From assembly GCF_009866805.1 (NCBI RefSeq), contig NZ_SIZW01000043.1, positions 62,001 through 126,000 of the forward strand: a stretch of DNA of 64,000 nt, written 5' to 3'. The stretch's first letter is position 1. Every line of letters begins with the position of its first letter. Of the stretch, positions 33,648 to 42,184 are shown piece by piece. The translations under genes and the position numbers were made by a program. The DNA is from Schauerella aestuarii (GTDB lineage Bacteria > Pseudomonadota > Gammaproteobacteria > Burkholderiales > Burkholderiaceae_B). Under the pieces are notes generated by a model. The model saw nothing but the letters and a program-made list of their open reading frames with translations. It was not told where the DNA came from and ran no database searches.

Positions 33648-34556
33648 CTACGCAGAAGCCAGCGGCATCTCATTCTCGATCCACGCTGTGATCGAAGTGT
33701 GCGTGGGTTTCCAGCCCAGTTGCGATCGCGCATGCTTTGCGCGCACGCGGCTGTTCGAGCCAAACGAATACTGCGCATGACCGCGGCCCCATTCGACGGC
33801 GGCTTCGTCGACCGTCCACGACTGTACGGGTCCCAAGTTCAACCGACGCGCGATCGCGGCGCCAATCTCGGCATACGAGGCTTCGCCGTTTTCAACAAAA
33901 TAGAAGCTGCCGGCGGGGGCGTTTTTAAACGCCAATAAGTACAGGGCAACCACGTCGTCGATGTGTACATTCGACCAGCGGTTGATGCCTTGGCCCACCA
34001 CACGCACCACGCCGTTCTTGCGCGCCTGATTTACCAATGGCGGGATTTGCACGCTATCCGGATGCAGGCCGCGCCCGGTGCCGTAGATCATGGTGTTGCA
34101 CAACACGATCGAGCGGATGCCTTGGCTGGCGGCAGCGCGCACGCGTTCGTCGATGGCGTGACGCGGGGCTTTTTTGGGTTCGACGATCAGGGGTGTGTCT
34201 TCGTCGAAGATGTTGGGCGAGAGTGCATTGCCGCCTACGTCGTCGCCGATCACGCTCGATCCGCTGGTGTGGATCAGCGGGCGGCCGGTGCCTTGCAGGC
34301 CTTCGATAAAGGCATCGATGGCGCCGAGGTGATCGCTGTCGGCGGCGTTGATCACGCCTTCGGAGGCGCGTGCCTCGCGCGTGAGCAGATCGCTATCGTC
34401 GAGCGTGCCAAGCACGGGCTCGATGCCCATGGCCTTCAACTGTTCGGACTTGCTCTCCGATCGCACGAGGCCGCGAACGGCATAGCCCGCGTCGATAAAG
34501 TGGCGGGCAAGCGAGCCGCCGATGAAGCCTGAAGCGCCGGTAATGAAGATGGCCAT
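33648..34556 (-). CDS. NAD(P)-dependent epimerase/dehydratase family protein
   Basis: 302-residue extended-type SDR with nucleotide loop ITGASGFIGGS at 5-15, catalytic-region TSGSSVIGD and a YGTGRG motif; the usual YxxxK is not clear, so it belongs to the atypical SDRs. AAGGAC precedes the ATG. C-terminal HARSQLGWKP is typical of sugar-nucleotide-like epimerases. Unknown substrate. It is a single-gene unit next to the LysR gene. Confidence 0.8.
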   Translation of the reverse strand: MAIFITGASGFIGGSLARHFIDAGYAVRGLVRSESKSEQLKAMGIEPVLGTLDDSDLLTREARASEGVINAADSDHLGAIDAFIEGLQGTGRPLIHTSGSSVIGDDVGGNALSPNIFDEDTPLIVEPKKAPRHAIDERVRAAASQGIRSIVLCNTMIYGTGRGLHPDSVQIPPLVNQARKNGVVRVVGQGINRWSNVHIDDVVALYLLAFKNAPAGSFYFVENGEASYAEIGAAIARRLNLGPVQSWTVDEAAVEWGRGHAQYSFGSNSRVRAKHARSQLGWKPTHTSITAWIENEMPLASA

Positions 34557-34669
34557 GATCGATGTCCTTTGTGTGTTTGCACTGTGAGGCGTTCAGTATG
34601 GCCATCGCGAGGGTTGAGAAACACCCGTCGCCGGGTCAAAGACTCTTGATCTGAGCGCAACAGTCGCGC

Positions 34670-35839
34670 TTACTTCTTGCGCGAGGCTGAACGGGATGTC
34701 GATCGCGTAACTGGTTTCGCACTCGGTTCCACTCTTCGCTTCGCGGTCGAATTCTCACTCAAACTTCCAATTGAAATGGCACCAGCATCAGCAATGGCAC
34801 CGAGACCGGCGAGGGCGTCGGCACCGGCGCTCGCACCACTTGCTTTCGCACCTGCAACCGAACGTGCGCTCGACCTCGCGTTGATCAGCGTCTCAGCAGC
34901 TCTCCGCCCATCAGCCACTGGGGCATCGCCCTCATCAGTAAGATCCCAAGGCGCATCGCTCTGACCAAATTGCTCGGCAAGATGATCCAGCATCAATCGC
35001 AATAACGGCGGCTGATGTTGGCGCGACAAGTACATCGCATGAATATCCAATGCCTCTGGCTCGTACTCCGGCAGCACGCGAACCAGTCGATGCTCGCGCA
35101 GGTCTGCACTCACTAGATACGTCGGCAGCAGGGCTATTCCCGCACCACGCAGCGCCGCCTGTCGTGCCACGGTGGATTCGTTGGTCTGCAGCGCACCATG
35201 AAACGGTACCTTGATCATCTGCTTCTGCCGCGACAGCCGAAGTTCATTGCGTCCCACATACGCATGGCTGATGCAGCGGTGCTGTTCGAGCGACGCGGGA
35301 TCGGTCGGTACGCCGTGCGCACGCAAGTACTCCGGCGACGTGCACAGCACCGATCGGCATACACCTAAACGACGCGCAACCAAGGCGCTGTCTGGCGCGT
35401 TGCCGATGCGTACGGCCAGGTCGATGCGCTCTTCAACGAGATTGACGGAACGTTCCTGCGCCAATAGCTCGATCTCGACCTTGGAGTGCCGATCCAAGAA
35501 TATGCCGACCACGTCAGCCAGGAACGCCTGCGCGAACGAGACGCTGGTGGCGATGCGCAATTTGCCGCGTGGCGCGGCTTGTCGCACGCCGGCGATTGCC
35601 TGCACATCCTCAGTAAGTGCAAGCACATCGCGGCAGCGTTGCAGGGCTTCGTTGCCGGCGTCGGTAAGGCTCACGCGGCGCGTCGTGCGATGCAGGAGCC
35701 GCACGCCGAGCCACTGCTCCAGGCTTTCGAGGTTGCGCGACACCATGGCGCGCGACATGTCGAGCACACGTGCGGCATCGGTGAGGCTGCTGCGTTCGGC
35801 GATTTCCACGAACACCTGCATGGCAGTAAGGCGATCCAC
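34670..35839 (-). CDS. LysR family regulator with long basic tail
   Basis: 389 residues, GTG start at 35839 (DRLTAMQVFVEIAERSSLTDAARVL, the classical LysR opening). The effector domain runs to about residue 300. The last 80 residues are Ala/Ser/Gly-rich with a basic end (STSRSASRKK) and are absent from ordinary LysR proteins. It is divergent from the Vmh-type gene and a perfect inverted repeat at 35855-35890 lies in between. The tail could add DNA contacts. Confidence 0.85.
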   Translation of the reverse strand: MDRLTAMQVFVEIAERSSLTDAARVLDMSRAMVSRNLESLEQWLGVRLLHRTTRRVSLTDAGNEALQRCRDVLALTEDVQAIAGVRQAAPRGKLRIATSVSFAQAFLADVVGIFLDRHSKVEIELLAQERSVNLVEERIDLAVRIGNAPDSALVARRLGVCRSVLCTSPEYLRAHGVPTDPASLEQHRCISHAYVGRNELRLSRQKQMIKVPFHGALQTNESTVARQAALRGAGIALLPTYLVSADLREHRLVRVLPEYEPEALDIHAMYLSRQHQPPLLRLMLDHLAEQFGQSDAPWDLTDEGDAPVADGRRAAETLINARSSARSVAGAKASGASAGADALAGLGAIADAGAISIGSLSENSTAKRRVEPSAKPVTRSTSRSASRKK

Positions 35840-35854
35840 GATTAGCTCGATCTG

Positions 35855-35890
35855 GTAGATAAAGATTCAACAATTCTACTGTTTATCTAC
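35855..35890. promoter_or_regulatory. Inverted-repeat operator between LysR and MBL-fold gene
   Basis: GTAGATAAA at 35855-35863 and TTTATCTAC at 35882-35890 are perfect 9-bp arms separated by 18 bp. The site is just upstream of the LysR start and 55 bp before the divergent gene, ideal for a LysR dimer pair. Confidence 0.6.
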
Positions 35891-35944
35891 TGCTGTGGCT
35901 CTAATAAAGTGGCGTCACTTCATCCTTACATCAAAGGTCTCGCC

Positions 35945-36835
35945 ATGAATATTCGCTCCGCCACCCTTGCCAGCTTGATCGCTCCCTTTGCCCTGACGCT
36001 GGGTGCGCTGCCGCAGGACGCGCTCGCCCAAACGTCGCCGCTCAGCCTGCAGGTCTACAACGCCGACGCCGGCAGTTTTCATGTGAATGCGGTGCTGGTG
36101 TCGGGCAAGACGGATGCTGTGCTGCTGGATACCGGTTTCACCCGCGCCGATGCGCTGCGTATCGTGGCCATGGTGCTGGATAGCAAGAAAACGCTGAAGA
36201 CGATCTACATCAGCCAGCCCGATCCGGACTACTACTTCGGCATCGAAGTCCTGAAGCAGTATTTCCCCGACGCGAAGGTGGTCACCACCGCGCCCACGTT
36301 GAAGAAGATCGAGGCCACGATGGCCACGAAGCTTCAGGTGTGGGGGCCGCGCATGGGTGCGAATGCACCGAAGTCGGTACCGCTGCCCGAGGTGCTGCAG
36401 GGCAACACCATCATGCTCGAAGGCGAGAAGCTTGAGATCAAAGGCTTGAACGATAGCCAGCCGCACCGCAGCTATGTGTGGATTCCGTCGCTGAAGGCGA
36501 TCGCGGGCGGTGTGAATGTGTACGGCAATCTGCACCTGTGGACGGCCGACGCGCAAAGCGTGCAGGAGCGCGCCGACTGGAACAAGAAACTTGCCGGCAT
36601 GGCGGCGCTGTCGCCAGTGACGGTGATTGCCGGTCACAGTTTGCCGGGTGTGGCGCGCGATGCGTCGCAGATTACGTGGAGCCAGGCTTACCTCACGCGC
36701 TACGACGTCGAGTTGCCGAAGGCGGCCAACAGCGCCGCGCTTATCGACGCCATGAAGGCCGCCTATCCGGACGCCGGCTTGATGGTGGCATTGGAGATTG
36801 GCGCAAAGGTGAATAAGGGCGAAATGAAATGGTGA
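35945..36835 (+). CDS. Vmh-like metallo-beta-lactamase-fold protein lacking metal histidines
   Basis: 296 residues from the ATG at 35945 with a signal peptide cut near ALAQT. The fold is recognisable: LVSGKTDAVLLDTGFTRADA, IAGGVNVYGNLHLWTAD, VIAGHSLPG. Where active MBL enzymes have HxHxDH, this protein has QPDPDY (in YISQPDPDYYFG), so the first metal site is lost. It may be a catalytically altered or inactive homologue. Divergent from LysR, probably regulated by it. Confidence 0.75.
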   Translation: MNIRSATLASLIAPFALTLGALPQDALAQTSPLSLQVYNADAGSFHVNAVLVSGKTDAVLLDTGFTRADALRIVAMVLDSKKTLKTIYISQPDPDYYFGIEVLKQYFPDAKVVTTAPTLKKIEATMATKLQVWGPRMGANAPKSVPLPEVLQGNTIMLEGEKLEIKGLNDSQPHRSYVWIPSLKAIAGGVNVYGNLHLWTADAQSVQERADWNKKLAGMAALSPVTVIAGHSLPGVARDASQITWSQAYLTRYDVELPKAANSAALIDAMKAAYPDAGLMVALEIGAKVNKGEMKW

Positions 36836-36911
36836 CGCCTGTGATCGGCAGATCGAACCTGCAGATCATCGGTGACCATTACGCGGCGTCGGCGTGGGAG
36901 GCGTTTGATGA

Positions 36912-37568
36912 CTAACCCCGCTGCAGCCGATCGACTGCGTTCGCTATCGGCGTCTCACCTTCTGTGAGTTCAATGATGATGCGATTGACCGTTGGCTGAT
37001 CTATTACCTCGGCCAGGAACGCAGCCACATCGTCGCGCGGCACATTGCCATAGGGGATGGCAACGTCGGCGCGCACGTGGCCCGTGCCTGGCTCGTCCGA
37101 AAGCGTGCCCGGGCGCACGATTACCCAGTCCAGATCGGTGTCGACGAGATACACATCGGCGCGTTTCTTGACCGCCATGTAGTTCTCGAATCCTTCCGAT
37201 GGCGTCTTGCCTCGGCCGGCGTCGGGAAATGCCGACACGAGCAGGAAGCGTTTGATGCCGGCCAATTGCGCGGCATCCACGGTTGTTTCCAACCCACGTC
37301 CATCGATCGCATTGGTGACGTCCATGCCCGCGCCGCCTGCCCCGGCGGTGAAGACAACGGCTTTGCTGCCCGCCATGAGTTGGGCCAACGCCGGGGCATC
37401 GAGTGCCGTCAGGTCGCCCGCGACGGGCGTGGCACCCAGGTCCTTCAGGGTATCGGCCTGTTCGGGCTTGCGGTGTAGCGCCCGGGGCTCATGACCTCGA
37501 TTGGCCAGACGCTCGACCAGGCGGCGGCCGATGTTGCCGGCAGCGCCGACGATAAAAACACTGCTCAT
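36912..37568 (-). CDS. NAD(P)-binding NmrA/SDR-like protein
   Basis: 218-residue Rossmann protein with nucleotide loop VGAAGNIGRR at 7-16, GDLTALD, VFTAGAGG and LVSAF; typical of atypical SDRs such as YwnB/YhfK. AAGGAG precedes the ATG. Function is not known; relatives are often stress-linked or bind NADPH as regulators. Confidence 0.82.
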   Translation of the reverse strand: MSSVFIVGAAGNIGRRLVERLANRGHEPRALHRKPEQADTLKDLGATPVAGDLTALDAPALAQLMAGSKAVVFTAGAGGAGMDVTNAIDGRGLETTVDAAQLAGIKRFLLVSAFPDAGRGKTPSEGFENYMAVKKRADVYLVDTDLDWVIVRPGTLSDEPGTGHVRADVAIPYGNVPRDDVAAFLAEVIDQPTVNRIIIELTEGETPIANAVDRLQRG

Positions 37569-37723
37569 GATGACTCCTTACGTTGTCTATATCGATCGCC
37601 TGCTCGCTCGGCAAGAAACCGGCCCGAGCAAGACGCCAGTCAGTTGTCGGATTGACGAGAGACGATGGCGATCGTTGATCGGACGGATGTAAGACTACGG
37701 CGATTCTTCATCGGCCCGATAAA

Positions 37724-37787
37724 AGACCTTAGCGACCACTGATCGAACTGGTGAGAGACCTTAGCGATCACTGATCGAACTGGTGAA
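37724..37787. repeat. 2 x 32-bp tandem duplication downstream of a gene end
   Basis: Copies at 37724-37755 and 37756-37787 differ at two positions, and a third partial copy continues into the coding end of the SnoaL-like gene (stop at 37768). The unit carries the coding end HQFDQ in the minus strand. Confidence 0.85.
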
Positions 37788-38154
37788 AGACCTTGGCGAT
37801 CACTTGCCAGTCGCCGTCGATATTGAGCAGGGCGAGGTAATCGTTGTAGTCGGCGCCGATCGCATCTTTTTCCATGTCCACACGCACGACGGCGGTGGTG
37901 GGCGTGATCGCGAGCACGTCGAGCCGTGTGGCGATATCGGGTGCGGCACCATGCTGTTCGACGAAGTCGTACAGATTCTGAATAGGACCGCCCATCAACT
38001 TGCCGTTTGTGAAGCCATACATGACGGCATCATTGTGAAAAGCGCTTGCGACTCCTTCGCGGTTACCGGTGCGCAGTCCCTCAACGTAACGGCTGGCCGC
38101 TGCGATAACGGCGTCATAGTCTTTGGTGGCCACTGCTTTGATGTTTTTCGTCAT
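37768..38154 (-). CDS. SnoaL/NTF2-like protein
   Basis: 128 residues from the ATG at 38154 (AAAGGA upstream; a frame to 38205 is longer but unsupported). Alpha+beta cone domain of the Lumazine_bd_2/SnoaL group: YVEGLRTGNREGVASAFHNDAVMYGF, then VRVDMEKDAIGADYNDYLALLNIDGDWQVIAKVFHQ. These small domains bind hydrophobic ligands or act as isomerases. It follows the Old Yellow Enzyme gene on the same strand and may be part of the TetR regulon. Confidence 0.8.
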   Translation of the reverse strand: MTKNIKAVATKDYDAVIAAASRYVEGLRTGNREGVASAFHNDAVMYGFTNGKLMGGPIQNLYDFVEQHGAAPDIATRLDVLAITPTTAVVRVDMEKDAIGADYNDYLALLNIDGDWQVIAKVFHQFDQ

Positions 38155-38246
38155 GGTGTTTCCTTTAAAAGTGAGCGCACGGCGTGCGCCCTGTAGATTG
38201 AGCAAAGCGCATGGCTAGGCTCTGGCGATTGACCTGCGCCAGCGCG

Positions 38247-39377
38247 CTACTGCGACGCGTGGTTACTGTGATCTGCACGCGGCCAGTCGGTGTAGCCCTT
38301 GGCGCCGCCACCGTAGTACGCTTCGCGCGGCGCGACGGCGAGCACGTGACCGTCGCGAAGCCGTTCGACCAGATCGGGGTTGGCGATAAACGGTCGTCCG
38401 AATGCGACGGCATCGATCCTGTGTGCGGCACGGCGTGCGATGGCCAGGTTCAGGTCGTAGGCGTTGTTGCCGATATACGCGCCTGTGAACAGATCGCGCA
38501 GGGCGTCGAGATCGATGCCGGCGGGCACGTCGCGCGCCGCCGCTGTGGCGCCTTCGACCATGTGCAAATAGGCCAAGCCGTACTTGTTGAGTTGCGTGAT
38601 CAGCGCGCCATAGGTGGCCATGACGTCGCTGTCGACCGGCGTATTGCCGGCGTCTGGCGTGGTGGGTGACAGCCGGATGCCCACACGTGTGCTGCCCCAA
38701 ACAGCCACGACCGCTTCGACCACCTCGCGCACCAATCGCGTGCGTTTGATGATCGAGCCGCCATAGGCGTCGTCGCGGGTGTTGGTCGAGTCGCGCAGGA
38801 ACTGATCCAGCAGATAGCTATTGGCTGCATGAACTTCGACGCCATCGAAGCCCGCGCGCTTGGCGCATTCGGCCGCGTGCCGATACTGTTCGACGATGCC
38901 GGGGATTTCGGCGGTCTCGAGCGCGCGCGGCATGGAGACGTCGACCATGCCGTGTGCGGTGTAGGTTTGGCCCTCGGCCTTGATGGCTGTGGGGGCAACG
39001 GGCGCTGCGCCGTCAGGCTGAAGACTCACATGCGAGAAACGGCCTACGTGCCAAAGTTGGCAAACGATGCGACCGCCGGCGGCATGCACGGCATCCGTCA
39101 CGTTTTTCCAGCCGTCCACCTGAGCGTCGGTCCAGATGCCGGGCGTCATGTCGTAGCCGCGGCCTTGTGCGGAGATATTGGTGGCCTCGGCGATGATGAG
39201 GCCGGCACTGGCGCGTTGCGCGTAGTAGGTGGCAAGCAGGGCAGTTGGCACCCCGTCGGCACCGACGCGGCTGCGCGTGAGCGGCGCCATCACGATGCGA
39301 TTCGCGAGGTGCAATGCGCCCAGATTGATTGGGGAGAAGAGGTCGGTTTGTTGGGGTTGATGAGTTGCTTGAACCAC
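38247..39377 (-). CDS. Old Yellow Enzyme family alkene reductase (NemA-like)
   Basis: 376-residue FMN-dependent reductase that uses NAD(P)H to reduce activated alkenes, nitro esters or maleimides. GTG start at 39377 with AGAGGA eight bases before. Signatures: FSPINLGALHLANRIVMAPLTRSR, QLWHVGRFSH, the substrate-binding GVEVHAANSYLLDQFL (His/Asn pair) and FGRPFIANPDLVERL. A 15-bp operator identical to that before the flavin reductase lies 17 bp upstream of the start. Confidence 0.92.
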   Translation of the reverse strand: MVQATHQPQQTDLFSPINLGALHLANRIVMAPLTRSRVGADGVPTALLATYYAQRASAGLIIAEATNISAQGRGYDMTPGIWTDAQVDGWKNVTDAVHAAGGRIVCQLWHVGRFSHVSLQPDGAAPVAPTAIKAEGQTYTAHGMVDVSMPRALETAEIPGIVEQYRHAAECAKRAGFDGVEVHAANSYLLDQFLRDSTNTRDDAYGGSIIKRTRLVREVVEAVVAVWGSTRVGIRLSPTTPDAGNTPVDSDVMATYGALITQLNKYGLAYLHMVEGATAAARDVPAGIDLDALRDLFTGAYIGNNAYDLNLAIARRAAHRIDAVAFGRPFIANPDLVERLRDGHVLAVAPREAYYGGGAKGYTDWPRADHSNHASQ

Positions 39378-39393
39378 GGATTTGTCCTCTTAG

Positions 39394-39408
39394 TAGACCA
39401 GTCGTCTA
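39394..39408. promoter_or_regulatory. TetR operator, copy 1 (alkene reductase promoter)
   Basis: TAGACCAGTCGTCTA, arms TAGAC/GTCTA, similar to the NemR-type box. An identical copy is at 40196-40210. Confidence 0.7.
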
Positions 39409-39466
39409 GATTTTGTTCGAGGGCGTTTGTACTGATGACGCCAACGATAAATGGGGTTGAAACTCG

Positions 39467-39513
39467 AAGCGGCTAGACAACAAGCGGCTAAGACATCAGG
39501 CGGCTAAGGCGTG
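39467..39513. repeat. 3 x 15/16-bp tandem repeat
   Basis: Three units around AAGCGGCTAAGACAC between the TetR stop and the alkene reductase promoter. They lie downstream of the TetR gene on the minus strand. Confidence 0.6.
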
Positions 39514-39585
39514 AAGCGTTTCAAACTTGAGACGCCCTTAACGCTTAAAGCGCTCACGCCTTCATCCGATGAAAACTACAGCCCA

Positions 39586-40173
39586 TCAATGCGCGAGCAA
39601 GCGCCGCGTGGTGCCGAGCGCATTTGCAAAAGGCACTTCGCTTTTGCCAAGTTTGGCCATCAACGACGCGCCGAGCCATATCTGATACAGCGATTCGCCG
39701 AGTTCACGCGCATCGGCCGTCGACTTGATCGAGCCATCGGATTGGCCTTCGGCGACGGTACTGGCGATGCGCTTTACGATGGCCTGAGTGCCGGTGTCGA
39801 GCACGGCCCGCATGTCTTCGGAAAGATCGCAAACTTCCGAGCCCAGCTTCACCACCAGGCATTTGCCTTCGAGCACATCGGTGCCTTGGGTGCGCGCCCA
39901 ATATTGAAAATAGCCAACAATCCGTTCGGCACCCGTGCCATCTGCCGCCATCAGCGCATCCACACGCGTCAGGTACTCGGAGAAGTAGGCGTGCAGCAGA
40001 GCTTCGCCGAATTCCTCTTTCGAGCGGAAGTAGTGATAGAACGAACCCTTTGGTACGCCGGCCTGGCTCAACAGCTCGCCCAAGCCGACGGCGGTGTAGC
40101 CTTTGACGGTCATGAGCGATCTGGCCACATCAAGGATGTGCTGGCGCGTGTCTGCAGCGGGTTTCTTCATCAT
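39586..40173 (-). CDS. TetR family repressor of the alkene reductase/flavin reductase regulon
   Basis: 195 residues from the ATG at 40173 (a longer frame to 40293 overlaps the divergent gene). N-terminal HTH: HILDVARSLMTVKGYTAVGLGELLSQAGVPKGSFYHYFRSKEE. The ligand domain has Cys106 (GKCLVV), as in NemR-like redox/electrophile sensors. It sits between the two genes that carry its likely operator, so it probably represses both. Confidence 0.9.
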   Translation of the reverse strand: MMKKPAADTRQHILDVARSLMTVKGYTAVGLGELLSQAGVPKGSFYHYFRSKEEFGEALLHAYFSEYLTRVDALMAADGTGAERIVGYFQYWARTQGTDVLEGKCLVVKLGSEVCDLSEDMRAVLDTGTQAIVKRIASTVAEGQSDGSIKSTADARELGESLYQIWLGASLMAKLGKSEVPFANALGTTRRLLAH

Positions 40174-40195
40174 GTCCGAGAATATAGCAGTAGAA

Positions 40196-40210
40196 TAGAC
40201 CAGTCGTCTA
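40196..40210. promoter_or_regulatory. TetR operator, copy 2 (divergent promoter)
   Basis: TAGACCAGTCGTCTA, identical in sequence and orientation to copy 1. It lies between the TetR ATG (40173) and the flavin reductase ATG (40241), so it can control both. Confidence 0.75.
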
Positions 40211-40240
40211 GTAATCCATTTGTCTTGAGGAGCACCGCCC

Positions 40241-40834
40241 ATGCAAAGCCGATTTGAGCCTGTCGCCCTGGCGCACGCCTGCCGTCTGATCAATCACGGG
40301 CCCACCGTGCTCGTCACCAGCCGGCATGGTGAGAAGCGCAACATCATGGCGGCCGCCTGGTCGATGCCGGTGGAGTTCAGCCCGCCGCGCATTGCGATCG
40401 TGATCGACAAGGCGACGTTTTCGCGCGAACTGATCGCGGCCAGTGGGCACTTTGGCGTGTGCATCCCTGCTGCGTCGTTTGTGCAGGAAACGTATGCGGT
40501 GGGAAGTGTGTCCGGTCGCGAGGGCGACAAGTTCGAGCGATTCGGGATCGCGTCGTTCGACGGGCCGGTGCTCGGCGTGCCGTTGATCGAAGACGGCGCC
40601 GCCGCATGGATGGAATGCCGCCTGATTCCCGAAGCCCACACCGAGGACGCGTACGACACCTGCTTCGCCGAAGTGGTCAATGCGGCGGCCGATCCGTTGG
40701 CGTTCAATGGCGGACACTGGCAATTCTCGGACGCCAATGCGGCATTGCACACGCTGCATCATCTGGGCGCCGGCAATTTCGTGGTGGCGGGGAAGGTGAT
40801 CAGTGCGGCCAAACCGGCGTCGCTCGACGTTTGA
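40241..40834 (+). CDS. Flavin reductase-like (FMN-binding split barrel) protein
   Basis: 197 residues, GAGGAG ribosome site nine bases before. It has the flavin-reductase split-barrel: VLVTSRHGEKRNIMAAAWSMPV (FMN site), FGVCIPAASFVQETYAVGSVSG. These proteins use NAD(P)H and FMN, sometimes binding the flavin without transfer. Controlled with the alkene reductase by the TetR protein. Confidence 0.85.
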   Translation: MQSRFEPVALAHACRLINHGPTVLVTSRHGEKRNIMAAAWSMPVEFSPPRIAIVIDKATFSRELIAASGHFGVCIPAASFVQETYAVGSVSGREGDKFERFGIASFDGPVLGVPLIEDGAAAWMECRLIPEAHTEDAYDTCFAEVVNAAADPLAFNGGHWQFSDANAALHTLHHLGAGNFVVAGKVISAAKPASLDV

Positions 40835-41038
40835 TGAGCCTTTCTGATCGCACTGCTGGCCGTATGGAATAGCGGGCCGCACAGCCTTCGTGGTTGTCGT
40901 GGCCAGCTGGTCATGCACACCCCGTAAGTCGTGCTGATCAGCGACCATACATTTTCCACATGCGTCCCGCGCATATTGGCATTGGCTCGGCGCGCGCGCC
41001 TTGGGTAGAGTGAAACTCTCTTCTTTGGGAATCGCGCC

Positions 41039-42178
41039 ATGTCGCATACCGACTACGACGTCGCCATCATTGGCGCGGGCATTCATGGCTGCTCCACGGC
41101 CTATCATCTGGCCAAGCGCGGCGCGCGCGTGGTGGTGATCGAGGCCGATTATCCCGGCCGGCATGCGTCGGGCGTGAACGCGGGCGGCGTACGCACGCTG
41201 GGCCGGCCAATCCAGGAAATGCCGCTCACGCTGGCGTCGAGTGCGCTATGGCATGAACTGTCGCAAACCTTTGGGCGCGACCTGGGCTTTTACACCGGCG
41301 GCCAGATCAAGGTTGCAGAAAGCGAAGCCGATATCGCCACTTTGCAAAAGCGCGTGGCGCTGCTTGCATCGCACGGTTACCACCACGAAGTGCTGATCGA
41401 CTCGGCCACCACCCGCGAGATCTTGCCTGCGGTATCACCGCACGTGACGGGCGCCGTGTGGGTGGAATCCGACGGCTTTGCAGTGCCGTATCGCTCGGTG
41501 ACGGCGTTTCGCCGCGAGGCGCAGAAATTAGGCGCCACGTTCATCGAAAACTGGCGCGTGTCGAGCATGGCGCAACAGGGCAGCAAATGGGTCGTGGGCG
41601 TGCCCCAAGGCACGGTAGGCGCCGAATACATGGTGATGACGGCCGGTGCCTGGTCTGGGCGGCTTGCGCACGATCTGGGCGAGACGATACCTGTGGAGCC
41701 TGGCGGCCTGATGCTGATGGTGACGCAACGCTTGCCGCATTTCGTGGACCCCGTGGTCGGTGCAACCTCGCGCGGGCTGTCGTTCAAGCAGTACGACAAC
41801 GGCACGGTGGTGATTGGCGGCGAATTGCATTGCGAGGTGGACATCGACGCCGCGCATGCGGAGCTCGACTTTTCACGACTGGCCAATAGCGCACGGATCG
41901 TGACGGATCTCTTTCCGTTTTTGAAGAATGTGTCGCTCAATCGGGCGTGGTCGGGTGTGGAAGGGTTCACCCCAGACAAGCTGCCGGTGATCGGCTACAG
42001 CACCACCTTGCCAAAGCTGGTGTATGCCTGCGGGTTTTCGGCGAGCGGCTTTCAGTTGGGGCCGGCGTCGGGACGGGCCGTATCCGAGCTGGTGCTGGAC
42101 GGCGCGAGCAAGGTGCCGATCGAGGGGCTGTCGCCAGCGCGATTCGGGCAGGATACCTGGCGCACGAAGGCCGCTTGA
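41039..42178 (+). CDS. FAD-dependent D-amino-acid oxidase/sarcosine oxidase-type enzyme
   Basis: 379-residue DAO-family flavoprotein: VAIIGAGIHGCSTAYHLAKRGARVVVIE at 8-34 (FAD), VAPVG-type substrate region and the C-terminal CGFSASGFQLGPASGRAVSELVLDG. It converges on the LysR of the opine-type operon. It may act on a related amine such as an N-alkyl amino acid but is encoded as a separate unit. Confidence 0.82.
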   Translation: MSHTDYDVAIIGAGIHGCSTAYHLAKRGARVVVIEADYPGRHASGVNAGGVRTLGRPIQEMPLTLASSALWHELSQTFGRDLGFYTGGQIKVAESEADIATLQKRVALLASHGYHHEVLIDSATTREILPAVSPHVTGAVWVESDGFAVPYRSVTAFRREAQKLGATFIENWRVSSMAQQGSKWVVGVPQGTVGAEYMVMTAGAWSGRLAHDLGETIPVEPGGLMLMVTQRLPHFVDPVVGATSRGLSFKQYDNGTVVIGGELHCEVDIDAAHAELDFSRLANSARIVTDLFPFLKNVSLNRAWSGVEGFTPDKLPVIGYSTTLPKLVYACGFSASGFQLGPASGRAVSELVLDGASKVPIEGLSPARFGQDTWRTKAA

Positions 42179-42184
42179 GCCGCG

